Shown here: piece by piece, positions 25,843 through 34,078 of the stretch
How the letters are laid out: each line of letters begins with the position of its first letter
How positions within the stretch are numbered: the first letter of the stretch is position 1
Origin: Desulfosporosinus sp. HMP52
GTDB lineage: Bacteria; Bacillota; Desulfitobacteriia; Desulfitobacteriales; Desulfitobacteriaceae
Assembly: GCF_000765145.1 (NCBI RefSeq)
Contig: NZ_JMGA01000009.1
Span: forward strand, 49,171 to 113,170
Direction: 5' to 3'
DNA: 64,000 bases
Notes under the pieces: model-generated
What the model was told of the DNA's origin: nothing
The model's input: only the letters and a program-made list of their open reading frames with translations
Databases searched by the model: none
Made by a program: the position numbers and the translations under genes

Positions 25843-27970
25843 TTATGAGTTGCTCAGAAGTACTTGGAAGTCTGCCAGCTCGTGAACAGGTCTTTGACAG
25901 GTGAAATTTTCGCATAAATATGCTGTCGTTTGATCCGGCTCAACAGGGTAATCATGAAGCCAAGGGACAATATCACTAATACTTCCTTCTTGGTACAAAA
26001 CTGACGAATAGGGACGAAACTCAGAGAAGAAGAGTTTACGCATTTCCGGAAGTTCAGAGGAGTTAAGGGAGCCTGCCAGTACCAATTCCTGAGAAGGATG
26101 AAGTGCATACTGGATAGCTTGGATGAAGGCTGTGTAACCTGAAGGATGCTCTTCAAGAACTGTTCGGAAATTCAGCAACTGCTGCTGGGCCTTTTGTTCC
26201 CAACGTTCATCTCCGGTTAGGCGGGCGAGACGAAGTAAATTGAGGGCAGTAATGGAATTACCCGAAGGAAGGGCACCATCATAACTCTCTTTCGGACGAA
26301 AGAGAAGTTCTTCCGCGTCTGAACCCGTCAGGTAATATCCGCCAGCTTCTTCGTCAAAAAACAGAAAATCCTGTTGTTCTTGAAGTTCTAGGATGGTTTG
26401 GAGGACTTTGGGTTTGCCGCTTGCAGAATATAGTTCCAGAAGACCCCAAATTAGAAAGGCATAATCATCTAAGTATCCCAGGTAGGCAGTATCACCTTCA
26501 CGGTAACGGGCCATTAAACGACCGTCACTTCGCCGGAGCTGAGTAAGCACAAAGTCTGTTGCTCTTTCAGCTGCTTTCAAATAGGAGGTATCTCCCAAAA
26601 CTTGAGCCCCTTTTGCTAAGGCAGCAATCATCAAACCATTCCAGGCGGTTAATATTTTATCATCTTTATGAGGGTGGACTCGCTTCTCCCGTGCATCAAA
26701 GAGTGCTCGCCTTGCGGATTCTAGAGATTGCAAAACTTCTTCTTCAGATAAAGAGTTCTCGTGAGCAACCTGCTTGATTTTCCCTAATAAAAGGTTCGGT
26801 ATATTTTTTCCTTCAAAGTTTCCTTTAGAAGTAATGTCATATACAGCACAATACTTAGCCGCTAACTCCTTATCTAGAACGGCTTCAACCTCCTGGGGAG
26901 TCCAGACATGGAATTTTCCTTCTTCCCCCTCAGCGTCGGCATCTTCTGCTGAATAGAAACCTCCTTCGGGCGAGGTCATATCTCGCAGCACATAGGTGAA
27001 AATTTCTTGGGCGATTTGAGCATCTTTAGAAAAGTTGGTTGCTTGATAGCTTTCTAAATACGCTAAGGCTAGTAAGGCGTTATCATAAAGCATCTTTTCA
27101 AAGTGAGGGACCAACCATTTATCGTCAGTACTATACCGTGCAAATCCAAATCCCACATGATCATAAATTCCACCGAGAGCCATACCATCGAGAGTCTTAC
27201 GGACGATTTCCCCGGCTCTGTCTTGAGGATGATCCTCCCCATAGCGCAGGAGGAAGGTTAGTGTATGTGGAGTCGGAAATTTAGGGGCACTTCCAAAACC
27301 TCCGTAACGTGAGTCAAAGCTCTGGTCAAGGATGGAATAAGCCTGAGAGATAACTTCATTTCCCCAAGATCGGATGGACTCTGGGGTCTCCTTGAGATTA
27401 CTTGAGACTGGGGATGTTTTATTAGGTACGGAGCGTCCGGTACGGACAGCTGCCACAATCTGATCCGCAGACTCACGTAATTTTAGTTCATTCGTTGTCC
27501 AGAGAGTCCCTACTTGTTCCAGAAGCTCCAGCATTCCCTTATAGCCATAGCGCTCTTTTTTGGGAAAATAAGTTCCTGCAAAAAACGGCTTGTTCTCGGG
27601 GGTCATCATAATTGTCAGCGGCCAACCACCTGATCCGGTGAGAGCTTGGCAGAAGGCCATGTACAGATGATCTACGTCCGGACGTTCTTCCCGGTCGACT
27701 TTGATGGAGATGAAGTAGCGATTTAGTAAGGCGGCAACCTCGTCGTCTTCGAAGGATTCACGTTCCATTACGTGGCACCAATGGCAAGTCGCTTGTAGTA
27801 GACAACATTCACGAATACCCAATAGATAAGAAAATGGGTTTGTTCTCAGCATTCGCTTTTTCAAACGCATCTTTTCCCCAAGGAAACCAATCAACAGGGT
27901 TATTTGCATGTTGAAGTAAATAAGGTGATTTTTCCTTGGCTAGTCTATTGGGTTGATTCGTAATCGTCAT
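25843..27970 (-). CDS. yyaL: Thioredoxin-domain protein, SSP411/YyaL family, frame interrupted by a 22-nt gap
   Basis: Homologue of the YyaL/spermatogenesis-associated 20 family: N-terminal thioredoxin-like domain with CHWCH, then an (a/a)6-barrel glucosaminidase-like domain. Without the gap the product is 701 aa, the family length. The true start is ATG 27970 behind GGGAGGTG. Codons 1-53 read normally to ...FLSIGYS; then 22 nt beginning with TGA intervene, after which the conserved [15 protein letters not shown] resumes in another frame and stays open for about 640 codons. An ATG at 27909 in the downstream frame gives an unrelated N-terminus and is an artefact. Either a recent pseudogene or a gene whose gap is bypassed. 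Confidence 0.8.
27790..27811 (-). other. 22-nt interruption inside the YyaL-family gene
   Basis: On the coding strand it begins TGAATGTTGTC and ends TACTACAAGCG. It directly follows the UCG codon of SIGYS and directly precedes ACU of TCHWCH. It contains a TTGT-CTACT-ACAA mini-hairpin. Two other fragments in the window (31958-32030, 43478-43683) carry 15-nt and 19-nt interruptions at the identical codon boundary. Confidence 0.85.
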
Positions 27971-28169
27971 ATGGGCAACACCTCCCTTTTTCTATTTATG
28001 CAGTTAATATACCCAAACAATACTTAAGTAACGCATTAGTAGGATAGTGGAAAGAAATGGATTATAATAAAATATGTGGTGGTGGGTCTTAAACAGTAAC
28101 GCATTCGTAAGATATTGTTAAGCACTTAAGCTGTTCATCAGGATTGAAGTTGTTTGGAGGGGGAAAGAA

Positions 28170-28334
28170 ATGTTTATTTTCCCAGCGTTTATTGACCCTA
28201 CAACAGCTGTAATTAGTGTGTTTATACCTATAATTGGAATTCCTATCATCATAGTTGCCTTTGTGGTATGGCATATTAGAAAACTCAATAGAATCGAGAA
28301 AATGCTTAAAGAAATTCAAGAAAAGTTAAAATAG
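28170..28334 (+). CDS. Small single-pass membrane protein (hypothetical)
   Basis: 54 aa starting MFIFPAFIDPTTAV. One strongly hydrophobic helix at about residues 13-34 is followed by a charged amphipathic tail (HIRKLNRIEKMLKEIQEKLK). A TTTGGAGGGGG ribosome site sits 6-7 nt ahead of the ATG, which supports translation. No family recognised; the form resembles small anchored proteins with a coiled-coil tail. Flanking gaps 27971-28169 and 28335-28519 show nothing else. Confidence 0.6.
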   Translation: MFIFPAFIDPTTAVISVFIPIIGIPIIIVAFVVWHIRKLNRIEKMLKEIQEKLK

Positions 28335-28519
28335 ACCAAAAGGTGTTAAGCATTTTTCTTAAACGCTAAAGTAAAATACCGTCTAACCCACATTACTTGT
28401 GAGAGATATCCGACGCAGGAGGAAATTTATGTAATATGGCGAAGACATATAAAGTAAGATAATTTATTTCTTAAATGGAGTTATTTAAATATATTTTTTG
28501 AAAGAGAGGATGGAGTGGT

Positions 28520-28813
28520 TTGAAGAAGTTCGCCAATCTTATTATTATTCTCTTTACCTCCTTATTAGCTACTTGCGAAGTTTTGTTTTTAGGACTAATT
28601 TACTTGAGTAATGCTATTAGTTCATTCTCAATTGGATTCGTTGGAATTATGTCTAGTATGCAAATATTTCTTAATTTCCTTTTTGTTGCAATATATGTGG
28701 TTGTCATATTCTATTTCATTAAGACTAATCAAAAAGCAATGATAATAACTTCTTTAATTGGTCTGGTTTCTCATGTAGCTTTATGGATGTTTATTTCTAA
28801 AAGCGTTTCATAA
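28520..28813 (+). CDS. Hypothetical membrane protein, 3 TM
   Basis: 97 aa starting at TTG 28520 behind an AGAGAGGATGGAG site. Three hydrophobic segments at about residues 5-30, 35-67 and 72-93; short loops, basic ends. No domain recognised. It stands alone, with AT-rich flanks on both sides. Confidence 0.5.
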   Translation: MKKFANLIIILFTSLLATCEVLFLGLIYLSNAISSFSIGFVGIMSSMQIFLNFLFVAIYVVVIFYFIKTNQKAMIITSLIGLVSHVALWMFISKSVS

Positions 28814-28847
28814 GGGAGGCCACATCGTATAACAAAAGGCATTCACG

Positions 28848-29027
28848 ATGATAATTAACAGTCCCCCCGTTCACAAATGTACGAGGGGACCTAACGTAAC
28901 AATCATTATCGGACTTTATGTGTTCAATAAGAACGTCTGGCAACACAACTTTGATAAAGACCAATTTGCGAACCTGCATTCGAACATCTTATACTTCGCA
29001 TTGTTCTTAAACTGGTTACTAGAGTAG
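28848..29027 (+). CDS. Possible small ORF or gene remnant
   Basis: 59 codons from ATG 28848 to TAG 29025. The second half (GLYVFNKNVWQHNFDKDQF) reads like real protein, ending in a hydrophobic stretch. No good ribosome site precedes the ATG, so it may be the tail of a lost gene. Unrecognised. Confidence 0.25.
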   Translation: MIINSPPVHKCTRGPNVTIIIGLYVFNKNVWQHNFDKDQFANLHSNILYFALFLNWLLE

Positions 29028-29150
29028 ATAGTGTGTATAAGGGTTTTTTAATGGTAAACAGAGATATTGGTTCAGAATATTTATACGCCAATAGACAACC
29101 TAAATTCATAGAGATAATTAGGACCTTCTTTTTATGGAGGTGGTTAGAGC

Positions 29151-29264
29151 ATGGACCCAGAAACTTTGGGAATTTTGGAAGGGTTCTCGAATTTGGCGTT
29201 GGTTTGCATTGCCGTGACTATAATTACTAAGGCTACGGGTGGTATTGAGGGAGCGAAGATATGA
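29151..29264 (+). CDS. Small hydrophobic protein, coupled to next gene
   Basis: 37 aa (MDPETLGILEGFSNLALVCI...). One hydrophobic helix. A clear TGGAGGTGG ribosome site lies 9 nt before the ATG, and the stop overlaps the following start (ATGA at 29261-29264). That arrangement argues for real translation, with this ORF coupled to the membrane protein downstream. No family recognised. Confidence 0.5.
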   Translation: MDPETLGILEGFSNLALVCIAVTIITKATGGIEGAKI

Positions 29265-29608
29265 ATAAAGATCTTTTTTTAAACAAACAAATATGGATTA
29301 TCCTAACACTAACTACAACAATTACTTATTTAATATTATTGAATAATATTAAATATTGGTTAATAGTAATGTTCATTTCTTTGCTAAGCGTTTTTGGAAT
29401 AGGAATACTTTTTGAAAAATCATATACTTGGAAGATTCCGGTTTCAACAATTCCACTAATTTTTATGTGGCATAGTTTTGTTGCATTTTCAACTGATCAA
29501 TCCCCAATTTACACTATGATATATGAAATTCCGTTTATTATTATAACAACAATATTTACGATGGGATTCCATATTTTTAGTATGTCGGATTCTGAGAAGA
29601 GTGATTAA
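29261..29608 (+). CDS. Hypothetical membrane protein, 4 TM
   Basis: 115 aa, ATG overlapping the stop of the 37-aa ORF. Four hydrophobic helices at about residues 11-27, 32-50, 57-75 and 83-106 and an acidic C-terminus (SDSEKSD). Very AT-rich. No family recognised. Confidence 0.5.
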   Translation: MNKDLFLNKQIWIILTLTTTITYLILLNNIKYWLIVMFISLLSVFGIGILFEKSYTWKIPVSTIPLIFMWHSFVAFSTDQSPIYTMIYEIPFIIITTIFTMGFHIFSMSDSEKSD

Positions 29609-30334
29609 TTAATTCAATAAAATTTAAATTACAGTTTTTTTAATGTAAAACGAGAAAATGAAAAGTACTCACTCAGGCATCATCCACTACATCACCTACA
29701 ACACTGTGAAGTTTGCAATAGACAACACATTACCATACGCCCAAAGCGGTGCAGCAGGAATGATTTACAAAATTATGATGCGACAACTGGTAATAAAATT
29801 TAGTCAATACGGTATATACTCTTATTAATAAATCAATAGGAATCTTTTCATTCTTGATTATATTTAATTAAATAAGCAGGATTTTAGTGATATGGCAAAT
29901 CTTATGTATATCAAACATAAGAACGAAATCATTCGTCAGTTCAAATTTGGTGTGTCAATTAAGGCAATTTTAGTATAACAAGTTAACATTTCATGTAGAT
30001 GGGCAATTCTTATTGATACCCTTTGTCACAGCAAGCTTTAAACGGAGGAGAACTATTCGCCGATGCAATTGGACACCCCATGGGCACCACGGACGTTGGG
30101 ATGTATCCAAACTTCCGGATTGAGCGCGTTCGCATGACTGGAGCGGGAGCGGTTTAGGGTTATCAAATTGTAAGTCTATTGTAAAGAATCACGAAGGGAC
30201 TATAGATATCAAAGCGAGTGAGGAAGAGGGACATTTGTTACCATTGGTTGCCTTACGAATTTTTATAAAAAATATGCGGTTTCTCGATATAATTAAACAT
30301 TATTATGTCTTGCTGAAAATAAAGACAGATGCTA
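29609..30334 (+). other. Gene debris region
   Basis: No intact gene. Fragments that read as protein are: 29658-29828 (56 codons, THSGIIHYITYNTVKFAIDN...); about 29893-29978 (KHKNEIIRQFKFGVSIKAI, resembling a recombinase/transposase helix-turn-helix); and about 30023-30157 (ELFADAIGHPMGTTDVGMYP..., ending in TAG), richer in GC than its surroundings. They look like remnants of different lost genes. Confidence 0.4.
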
Positions 30335-30365
30335 TCATATGCTATATGGAACATATAACATATGA
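30335..30365. promoter_or_regulatory. Palindromic operator overlapping the ArsR start
   Basis: A 31-bp near-perfect palindrome: TCATATGCTATATG, centre GAA, CATATAACATATGA; 13 of 14 positions pair. It covers the likely ArsR start codon (30346), so bound repressor would block its own gene. A similar half-site (CATATGCTGATATG, about 31108-31121) lies before the zinc-ribbon gene. Confidence 0.65.
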
Positions 30366-30732
30366 GTCGTTAAAAAAAGCAGAAGTGATTTTTCGTGCCT
30401 TGGCGGATCAGACTCGTCTCCGGATAGTGAGGATTCTATTTTTAGGTGGAGAGTCAACCGTTTGTGAGCTCGTGGACGCACTTCAAGTACCTCAATATTC
30501 AGTGTCACGCCATCTCTCTATACTTAGGCATGCAAATATTGTTAACGAAAGACGGGAAGGAGCTTGGAGGTATTATTCAGCCCTAGTAAAGTCGGAAAGT
30601 TTTGCCGGTAAACTACTCACCATTATTGGGGCTAATCTTAGTGAAGAACAATTGGAATTAGACTTGGAAATGTATAAGAAGCGATTGTCTTTAAGAGTAG
30701 ATGGAAAATGTGTAATTGGAACAGATACCTAA
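30346..30732 (+). CDS. ArsR-family transcriptional repressor
   Basis: About 128 aa winged-helix regulator. Core: KAEVIFRALADQTRLRIVRIL, then VCELVDALQVPQYSVSRHLSIL as recognition helix and VNERREGAWRYYSA as wing. The ORF is open from TTG 30235, but the family N-terminus begins near MEHITYESLKKAE, so ATG 30346 is preferred; no good ribosome site precedes it and a palindromic operator overlaps it. No ELCVCDL metal-binding motif; VCELVDAL has one cysteine. Probably regulates the AhpD-like, zinc-ribbon and DGC genes that follow. Inducer unknown, perhaps arsenic or redox. Confidence 0.8.
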   Translation: MEHITYESLKKAEVIFRALADQTRLRIVRILFLGGESTVCELVDALQVPQYSVSRHLSILRHANIVNERREGAWRYYSALVKSESFAGKLLTIIGANLSEEQLELDLEMYKKRLSLRVDGKCVIGTDT

Positions 30733-30767
30733 AGTTTTAGGATTATTTGTAAGGAGGACGGGGGTAA

Positions 30768-31046
30768 TTGTCAGAACTTGAGCAAAAAACTAAAGAATTA
30801 ATTGCTATAGGGGCAAGTATTGCTGCAAATTGCCAGCCATGAGTGGAGGTGCATTACGAAGCTGCCCGTGCGGCAGGTGCAACAGTTCTAGAAATAAGAG
30901 ATGCAATTGATATTGCAGAAATGGTAAAAGAAACTGTAATGATGAATTCAAGGGTATTAATTGATATGCTTATAAATGAATCAACGGATAAGAAAGAGCA
31001 GTTGGATACTATCCCTGCTAGTTGCCAGCGAGTGTGTCGTAACTAA
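30768..31046 (+). CDS. AhpD-like/carboxymuconolactone decarboxylase-family selenoprotein
   Basis: 92 aa when the in-frame TGA at 30840-30842 is read as selenocysteine (residue 25). Around it the sequence is IAIGASIAANCQP-U-VEVHYEAARAAGAT, the CMD/AhpD redox motif CxxC with the second Cys replaced by Sec. TTG start 9 nt after AAGGAGGA. The frame is open on both sides of the TGA and family similarity is continuous, so a mutation is less likely than recoding. A stem-loop just after the TGA can serve as SECIS. Probable thiol-disulfide or peroxide-related activity. The GTG at 30843 seen by simple ORF calling would give a headless protein. Confidence 0.8.
30850..30881 (+). promoter_or_regulatory. 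Candidate bacterial SECIS element
   Basis: Downstream of the UGA, UGCA (30850-30853) pairs with UGCA (30878-30881) and CUGCC (30862-30866) pairs with GGCAG (30872-30876). The apical loop is CGUGC, with G at its second position, 24 nt after the UGA. Position and loop agree with known bacterial SECIS hairpins. Confidence 0.65.
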
Positions 31047-31169
31047 TAAAGATTGGGCGAAAAGCTGCTACCTAGTTCAGTTAGCATATTTTTTTAATTT
31101 TTCATATGCTGATATGCGCATGTATGCAATTAATAATTTTCTTGATTTTATTTAAAAGGAGGAACCGGA

Positions 31170-31298
31170 ATGCCTAAATGTGAAAAATGTGGGTTAGATG
31201 TCTCGCAAGATGAGCTATACGAAGATAATGGATTAAAGGTATGCGAGGACTGTAAGATAAGTGGCATAAAGCGTCCAGAAACAAAAATTAAATTCTGA
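31170..31298 (+). CDS. Small zinc-ribbon protein
   Basis: 42 aa: MPKCEKCGLDVS, then VCEDCK. Two CxxC pairs about 23 residues apart form a probable zinc ribbon. AAAGGAGG precedes the ATG by 8 nt. It lies between the AhpD-like selenoprotein and the DGC protein, in the ArsR-led cluster. Function unknown; a metal or redox accessory role is a guess. Confidence 0.65.
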   Translation: MPKCEKCGLDVSQDELYEDNGLKVCEDCKISGIKRPETKIKF

Positions 31299-31420
31299 AG
31301 TAATAACTAATTAAAACTGATTGGGATTGTACAGCATATTACCGTATTTTAGACATTTTCTTTCGCTAAGCGCTCAAGGTCAGAGTAAATATACCTAATT
31401 TATTAAGGAGGTTGTTTATC

Positions 31421-31801
31421 GTGACTATTTGTAATTGTGGTGAAAAATCGATATTGAGGAATGTTTATGCATGTAGTGGTTGTGCTGATGTAGGGGAAAT
31501 AGCGGATCAGGTAAGCCGACAATTGCGAAAAGAGGGTTTTGCCCAATCCTCAATGAGTTGCATAGCCGGTATTGCAGCACATATGAAACCATTTATAGAT
31601 GCAGCCAAAAAAGTTGAGGAAGTAATAGTAATTGACGGTTGCCAGGTGATTTGTGGTAAGAAGGTTATGGAGCATGCGGAAATAAATGCTGTGTCTTATA
31701 TTTTAACGGATATGGGATTGAAAAAGGGGAAAACAGAAGTCACTTCAGAAGTTATTAACGATATTTGCAATAAAATTAAGGAAAAACAAAATCGATTATG
31801 A
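31421..31801 (+). CDS. DGC-domain zinc-binding protein
   Basis: 126 aa. Cys-rich N-terminus TICNCGEKS, then NVYACSGCADVGEIADQ and MSCIAGIAAHM, and the family signature VIDGCQVICGKK near residue 80. This is the DGC (putative zinc-binding) family. GTG 31421 is correctly spaced from AAGGAGG (31405-31411); the TTG at 31412 abuts it. Together with the ArsR repressor and the AhpD-like selenoprotein it may form a small metal/thiol-stress response. Biochemical role is not established for the family. Confidence 0.75.
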   Translation: MTICNCGEKSILRNVYACSGCADVGEIADQVSRQLRKEGFAQSSMSCIAGIAAHMKPFIDAAKKVEEVIVIDGCQVICGKKVMEHAEINAVSYILTDMGLKKGKTEVTSEVINDICNKIKEKQNRL

Positions 31802-31957
31802 TTCTTAATCTTACGGCAATAGATCAATTTTGAGTTAGTATATTCGGCTGTAATCAGCATTACGGAACGAATCTTTTGGGGGACTTAAAGTAAGTTGCTG
31901 GGAAATTTATCTCAAACCCTTTGGTTAAGCAGTTTTAAGTTGGGTCTTCAAACATCT

Positions 31958-32030
31958 ATGACACCAGTGGCATGTCGATAAACGACACTACGAATATCCA
32001 ATGATAAGAAAAGGCAATCACTACATTCAA
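31958..32030 (-). pseudogene. Decayed fragment of YyaL-family thioredoxin gene (copy C)
   Basis: On the - strand this reads (P)FL-IIGYS, then a 15-nt interruption TAGTGTCGTTTATCG (31976-31990), then TCHWCH. Similarity to the intact copy at 27.8 kb covers only about 70 bp, with small deletions upstream. The interruption falls at the same codon boundary. The surrounding 31802-32261 gap holds no other feature I recognise. Confidence 0.65.
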
Positions 32031-32261
32031 TTAAATTATTATTAGGGGAACCAATAGGCCTCTATATATTTGAGTTATAGACTATCCGCTCTTCTAAGGA
32101 AAAACTATATAAAGATTATTTGAACTAAAATTAGTAGATAGGGTAGTTCTCGGTTCTTAAATGAAGGCAAAGAAAGTATGCGGTGATTATAAACTGCCAG
32201 AACGTGTTGCGTTGCCGCTATTATCTTCTGTACGTATTTGTACATCTTACTTAATATCCAA

Positions 32262-32303
32262 CAATCAAAAAGGAATTCAATAAAATGTGTTCCTTTTTGA
32301 TTG
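32262..32303. terminator. Bidirectional terminator
   Basis: CAATCAAAAAGGAA (32262-32275) pairs perfectly with TTCCTTTTTGATTG (32290-32303). It ends the GGDEF gene on the - strand, 13 bp beyond its stop, and could also stop + strand transcription. Confidence 0.75.
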
Positions 32304-32315
32304 TTCCAAAGTACA

Positions 32316-33434
32316 TTATGTTCCTATCCTGTGCTTTTCTTTCTTTATTTGATACATTCTAAAGTCTGCCAAATGCAACAATTTGCTTATGTCGTTACCG
32401 TCTACAGGAAAGGAAGAGCACCCCAAACTTGCTCCTCTAAAAGACACACCATCAGGAATATTTTTGAATTCCAATTTCTCAAATTCTCGGCAAAAGGTCT
32501 CAATATCAAGCCTATCAACAAGTAAAGCAAATTCATCTCCGTGCAATCGGTAAAAGCCGTCATTAATATTTAGGATTTCTTTGACTGTTTTAGTAAACTC
32601 AATGAGATAAGCATCACCAATAGCATGACCGAAGCTATCATTAACCGACTTGAAATTATCTAAATCCACAAAGATAATCGTAAAACATTTGCTGTTGTTT
32701 ATTTTTTGAAGTGCATCATCATATAAACTTTCGCGATTTTTCAATTGAGTAAGCGCATCAATTCGGGTTATTTCCTGTAATTCTCTTGCTTTGTTATTAA
32801 CAGATACCAAACTGTAAACCATTTTATAGGACAACATAGCATTACCTATTATAACAAAGAGCATTATAAATTCCGTTAGGACGGAGCTGCCTTCAACAAA
32901 AATATAGTTTGTTAAAAAAATAATAAAAAACCATGACAAGCTTATTAATAGAAGAGAGTTTATTATATTATTTTCTATATTCTTAAGAATATAAATAAAT
33001 ACTTTATTTACAAACTTAATATAGTAAGGAAGTGTCATTGCAAAAGCAAGCGTTTGGATAATTAGAACTGATAACCATAAAAATTCTGATGGAAATAAGT
33101 ACCCAACCCTAAAAGAAAATGCAAACATGAACATTGTATATATCCATGATGATGACATAATTACTATTAAATGTTTTATGGGTTGGTCAAAGAAATATTT
33201 CAATGGAATGATATATAAAAAGCCGAATATCATGAAAAGACCATTACCGTTACCGTTCCCGTAATTAGGTATTTTAGGTACAAAAGGAAATAATAGTGCA
33301 GAAAACACGACTGTAACGATACATAACGAAAAAAACGAAACGTATTTTGAATTTCTCTTTTTCGAGCATGTATAGGTCGTATACGTATTAATACCTAACA
33401 GTTCAAGAACGACTATTAAAGAATAAATATTCAA
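32316..33434 (-). CDS. Membrane-bound diguanylate cyclase (GGDEF)
   Basis: About 372 aa. Six to seven transmembrane helices (residues about 3-200) precede a GGDEF domain (about 215-372): DALTQLKNR, IIFVDLDNFKSVNDSFGHAIGD, YRLHGDEFALL. The active loop reads HGDEF instead of GGDEF; the acidic pair is kept, so activity is possible but not certain. No RxxD inhibitory site was seen at the usual place. TTG 33434 is preferred because GGAGAGGA lies about 6 nt before it; ATG 33458 would put that site inside the gene. Confidence 0.83.
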   Translation of the reverse strand: MNIYSLIVVLELLGINTYTTYTCSKKRNSKYVSFFSLCIVTVVFSALLFPFVPKIPNYGNGNGNGLFMIFGFLYIIPLKYFFDQPIKHLIVIMSSSWIYTMFMFAFSFRVGYLFPSEFLWLSVLIIQTLAFAMTLPYYIKFVNKVFIYILKNIENNIINSLLLISLSWFFIIFLTNYIFVEGSSVLTEFIMLFVIIGNAMLSYKMVYSLVSVNNKARELQEITRIDALTQLKNRESLYDDALQKINNSKCFTIIFVDLDNFKSVNDSFGHAIGDAYLIEFTKTVKEILNINDGFYRLHGDEFALLVDRLDIETFCREFEKLEFKNIPDGVSFRGASLGCSSFPVDGNDISKLLHLADFRMYQIKKEKHRIGT

Positions 33435-34078
33435 GACATGTCCTCTCCGTATAAGCATTTAATTTAACTGAATGAGTGCTGCTTATACTTTTTATATTTC
33501 GGCAGTTTGGGAGTTATCGTAAAATTACCTTAGACCATAACTTTTCGAATTTAGACAAAGTTTGCTAAGTTTTACTATTATACCATGTAAAAATACTAAC
33601 ATATAGAAATATTGTCCAATTTATTGCTTACAAAATATTTGCACAGTTCATAATCATGTTTAACAATGAACTCGTAAATATTCGCTTAATTCCAAAATCC
33701 CTAGGCTATGGCTAAAAATGATTAGTGAAGGCAGAGAACAATAAACTCAATTTACTAAAACTAGATATTGCAGTTATCCCACGAAAATTCATAGTCCAAG
33801 TACAATTCATAATTGCATTCAATAGAGAAGATTGAAGGCTGGAAGCATGAGGCTTCCAGCCTTGTTTCTGTATGGTTTATACAGCTGATTTTAGCTGTAT
33901 TTTTCTATATACATCAAGCAGTTAAATTAATGATAGACACGTTCATCAGTACAAAACTAATTCTAAGTGCTCTATTTAGTTAACCTGTACCAATATAGCC
34001 CATATATTGTATTGAGAGCAATATACAAAAAGGTTTTATCATAAACAATTGATAATAAACGATGTGGAGGAAAAATTA
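33435..34078. other. Non-coding gap with two + strand hairpin terminators
   Basis: No gene seen. Two hairpins stand close together: 33835-33863 (AAGGCTGGAAGC with complement, then GTTTCT) and 33879-33905 (ATACAGCT/AGCTGTAT followed by TTTTTC). No + strand gene precedes them, so they may end a short untranslated transcript or insulate the gene at 34079. Upstream of 34079, CATATATTGTATTGAG resembles a sporulation-sigma -10 region only loosely. Confidence 0.45.

Noticed and set aside
25843..27909. 688-aa ORF beginning at ATG 27909 as the full thioredoxin-domain protein
   Set aside because: Its first about 40 residues come from the wrong frame of the true N-terminal coding region; conserved family sequence is encoded from ATG 27970 in another frame.
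28089..28319. 76-aa - strand ORF near 28.2 kb
   Set aside because: It is antisense to a small + strand ORF with a much better ribosome site and membrane-protein pattern.
29033..29230. 65-aa + strand ORF MYKGFLMVNRD...
   Set aside because: No ribosome site, odd composition, and it overlaps in another frame a 37-aa ORF with a strong ribosome site coupled to the next gene.
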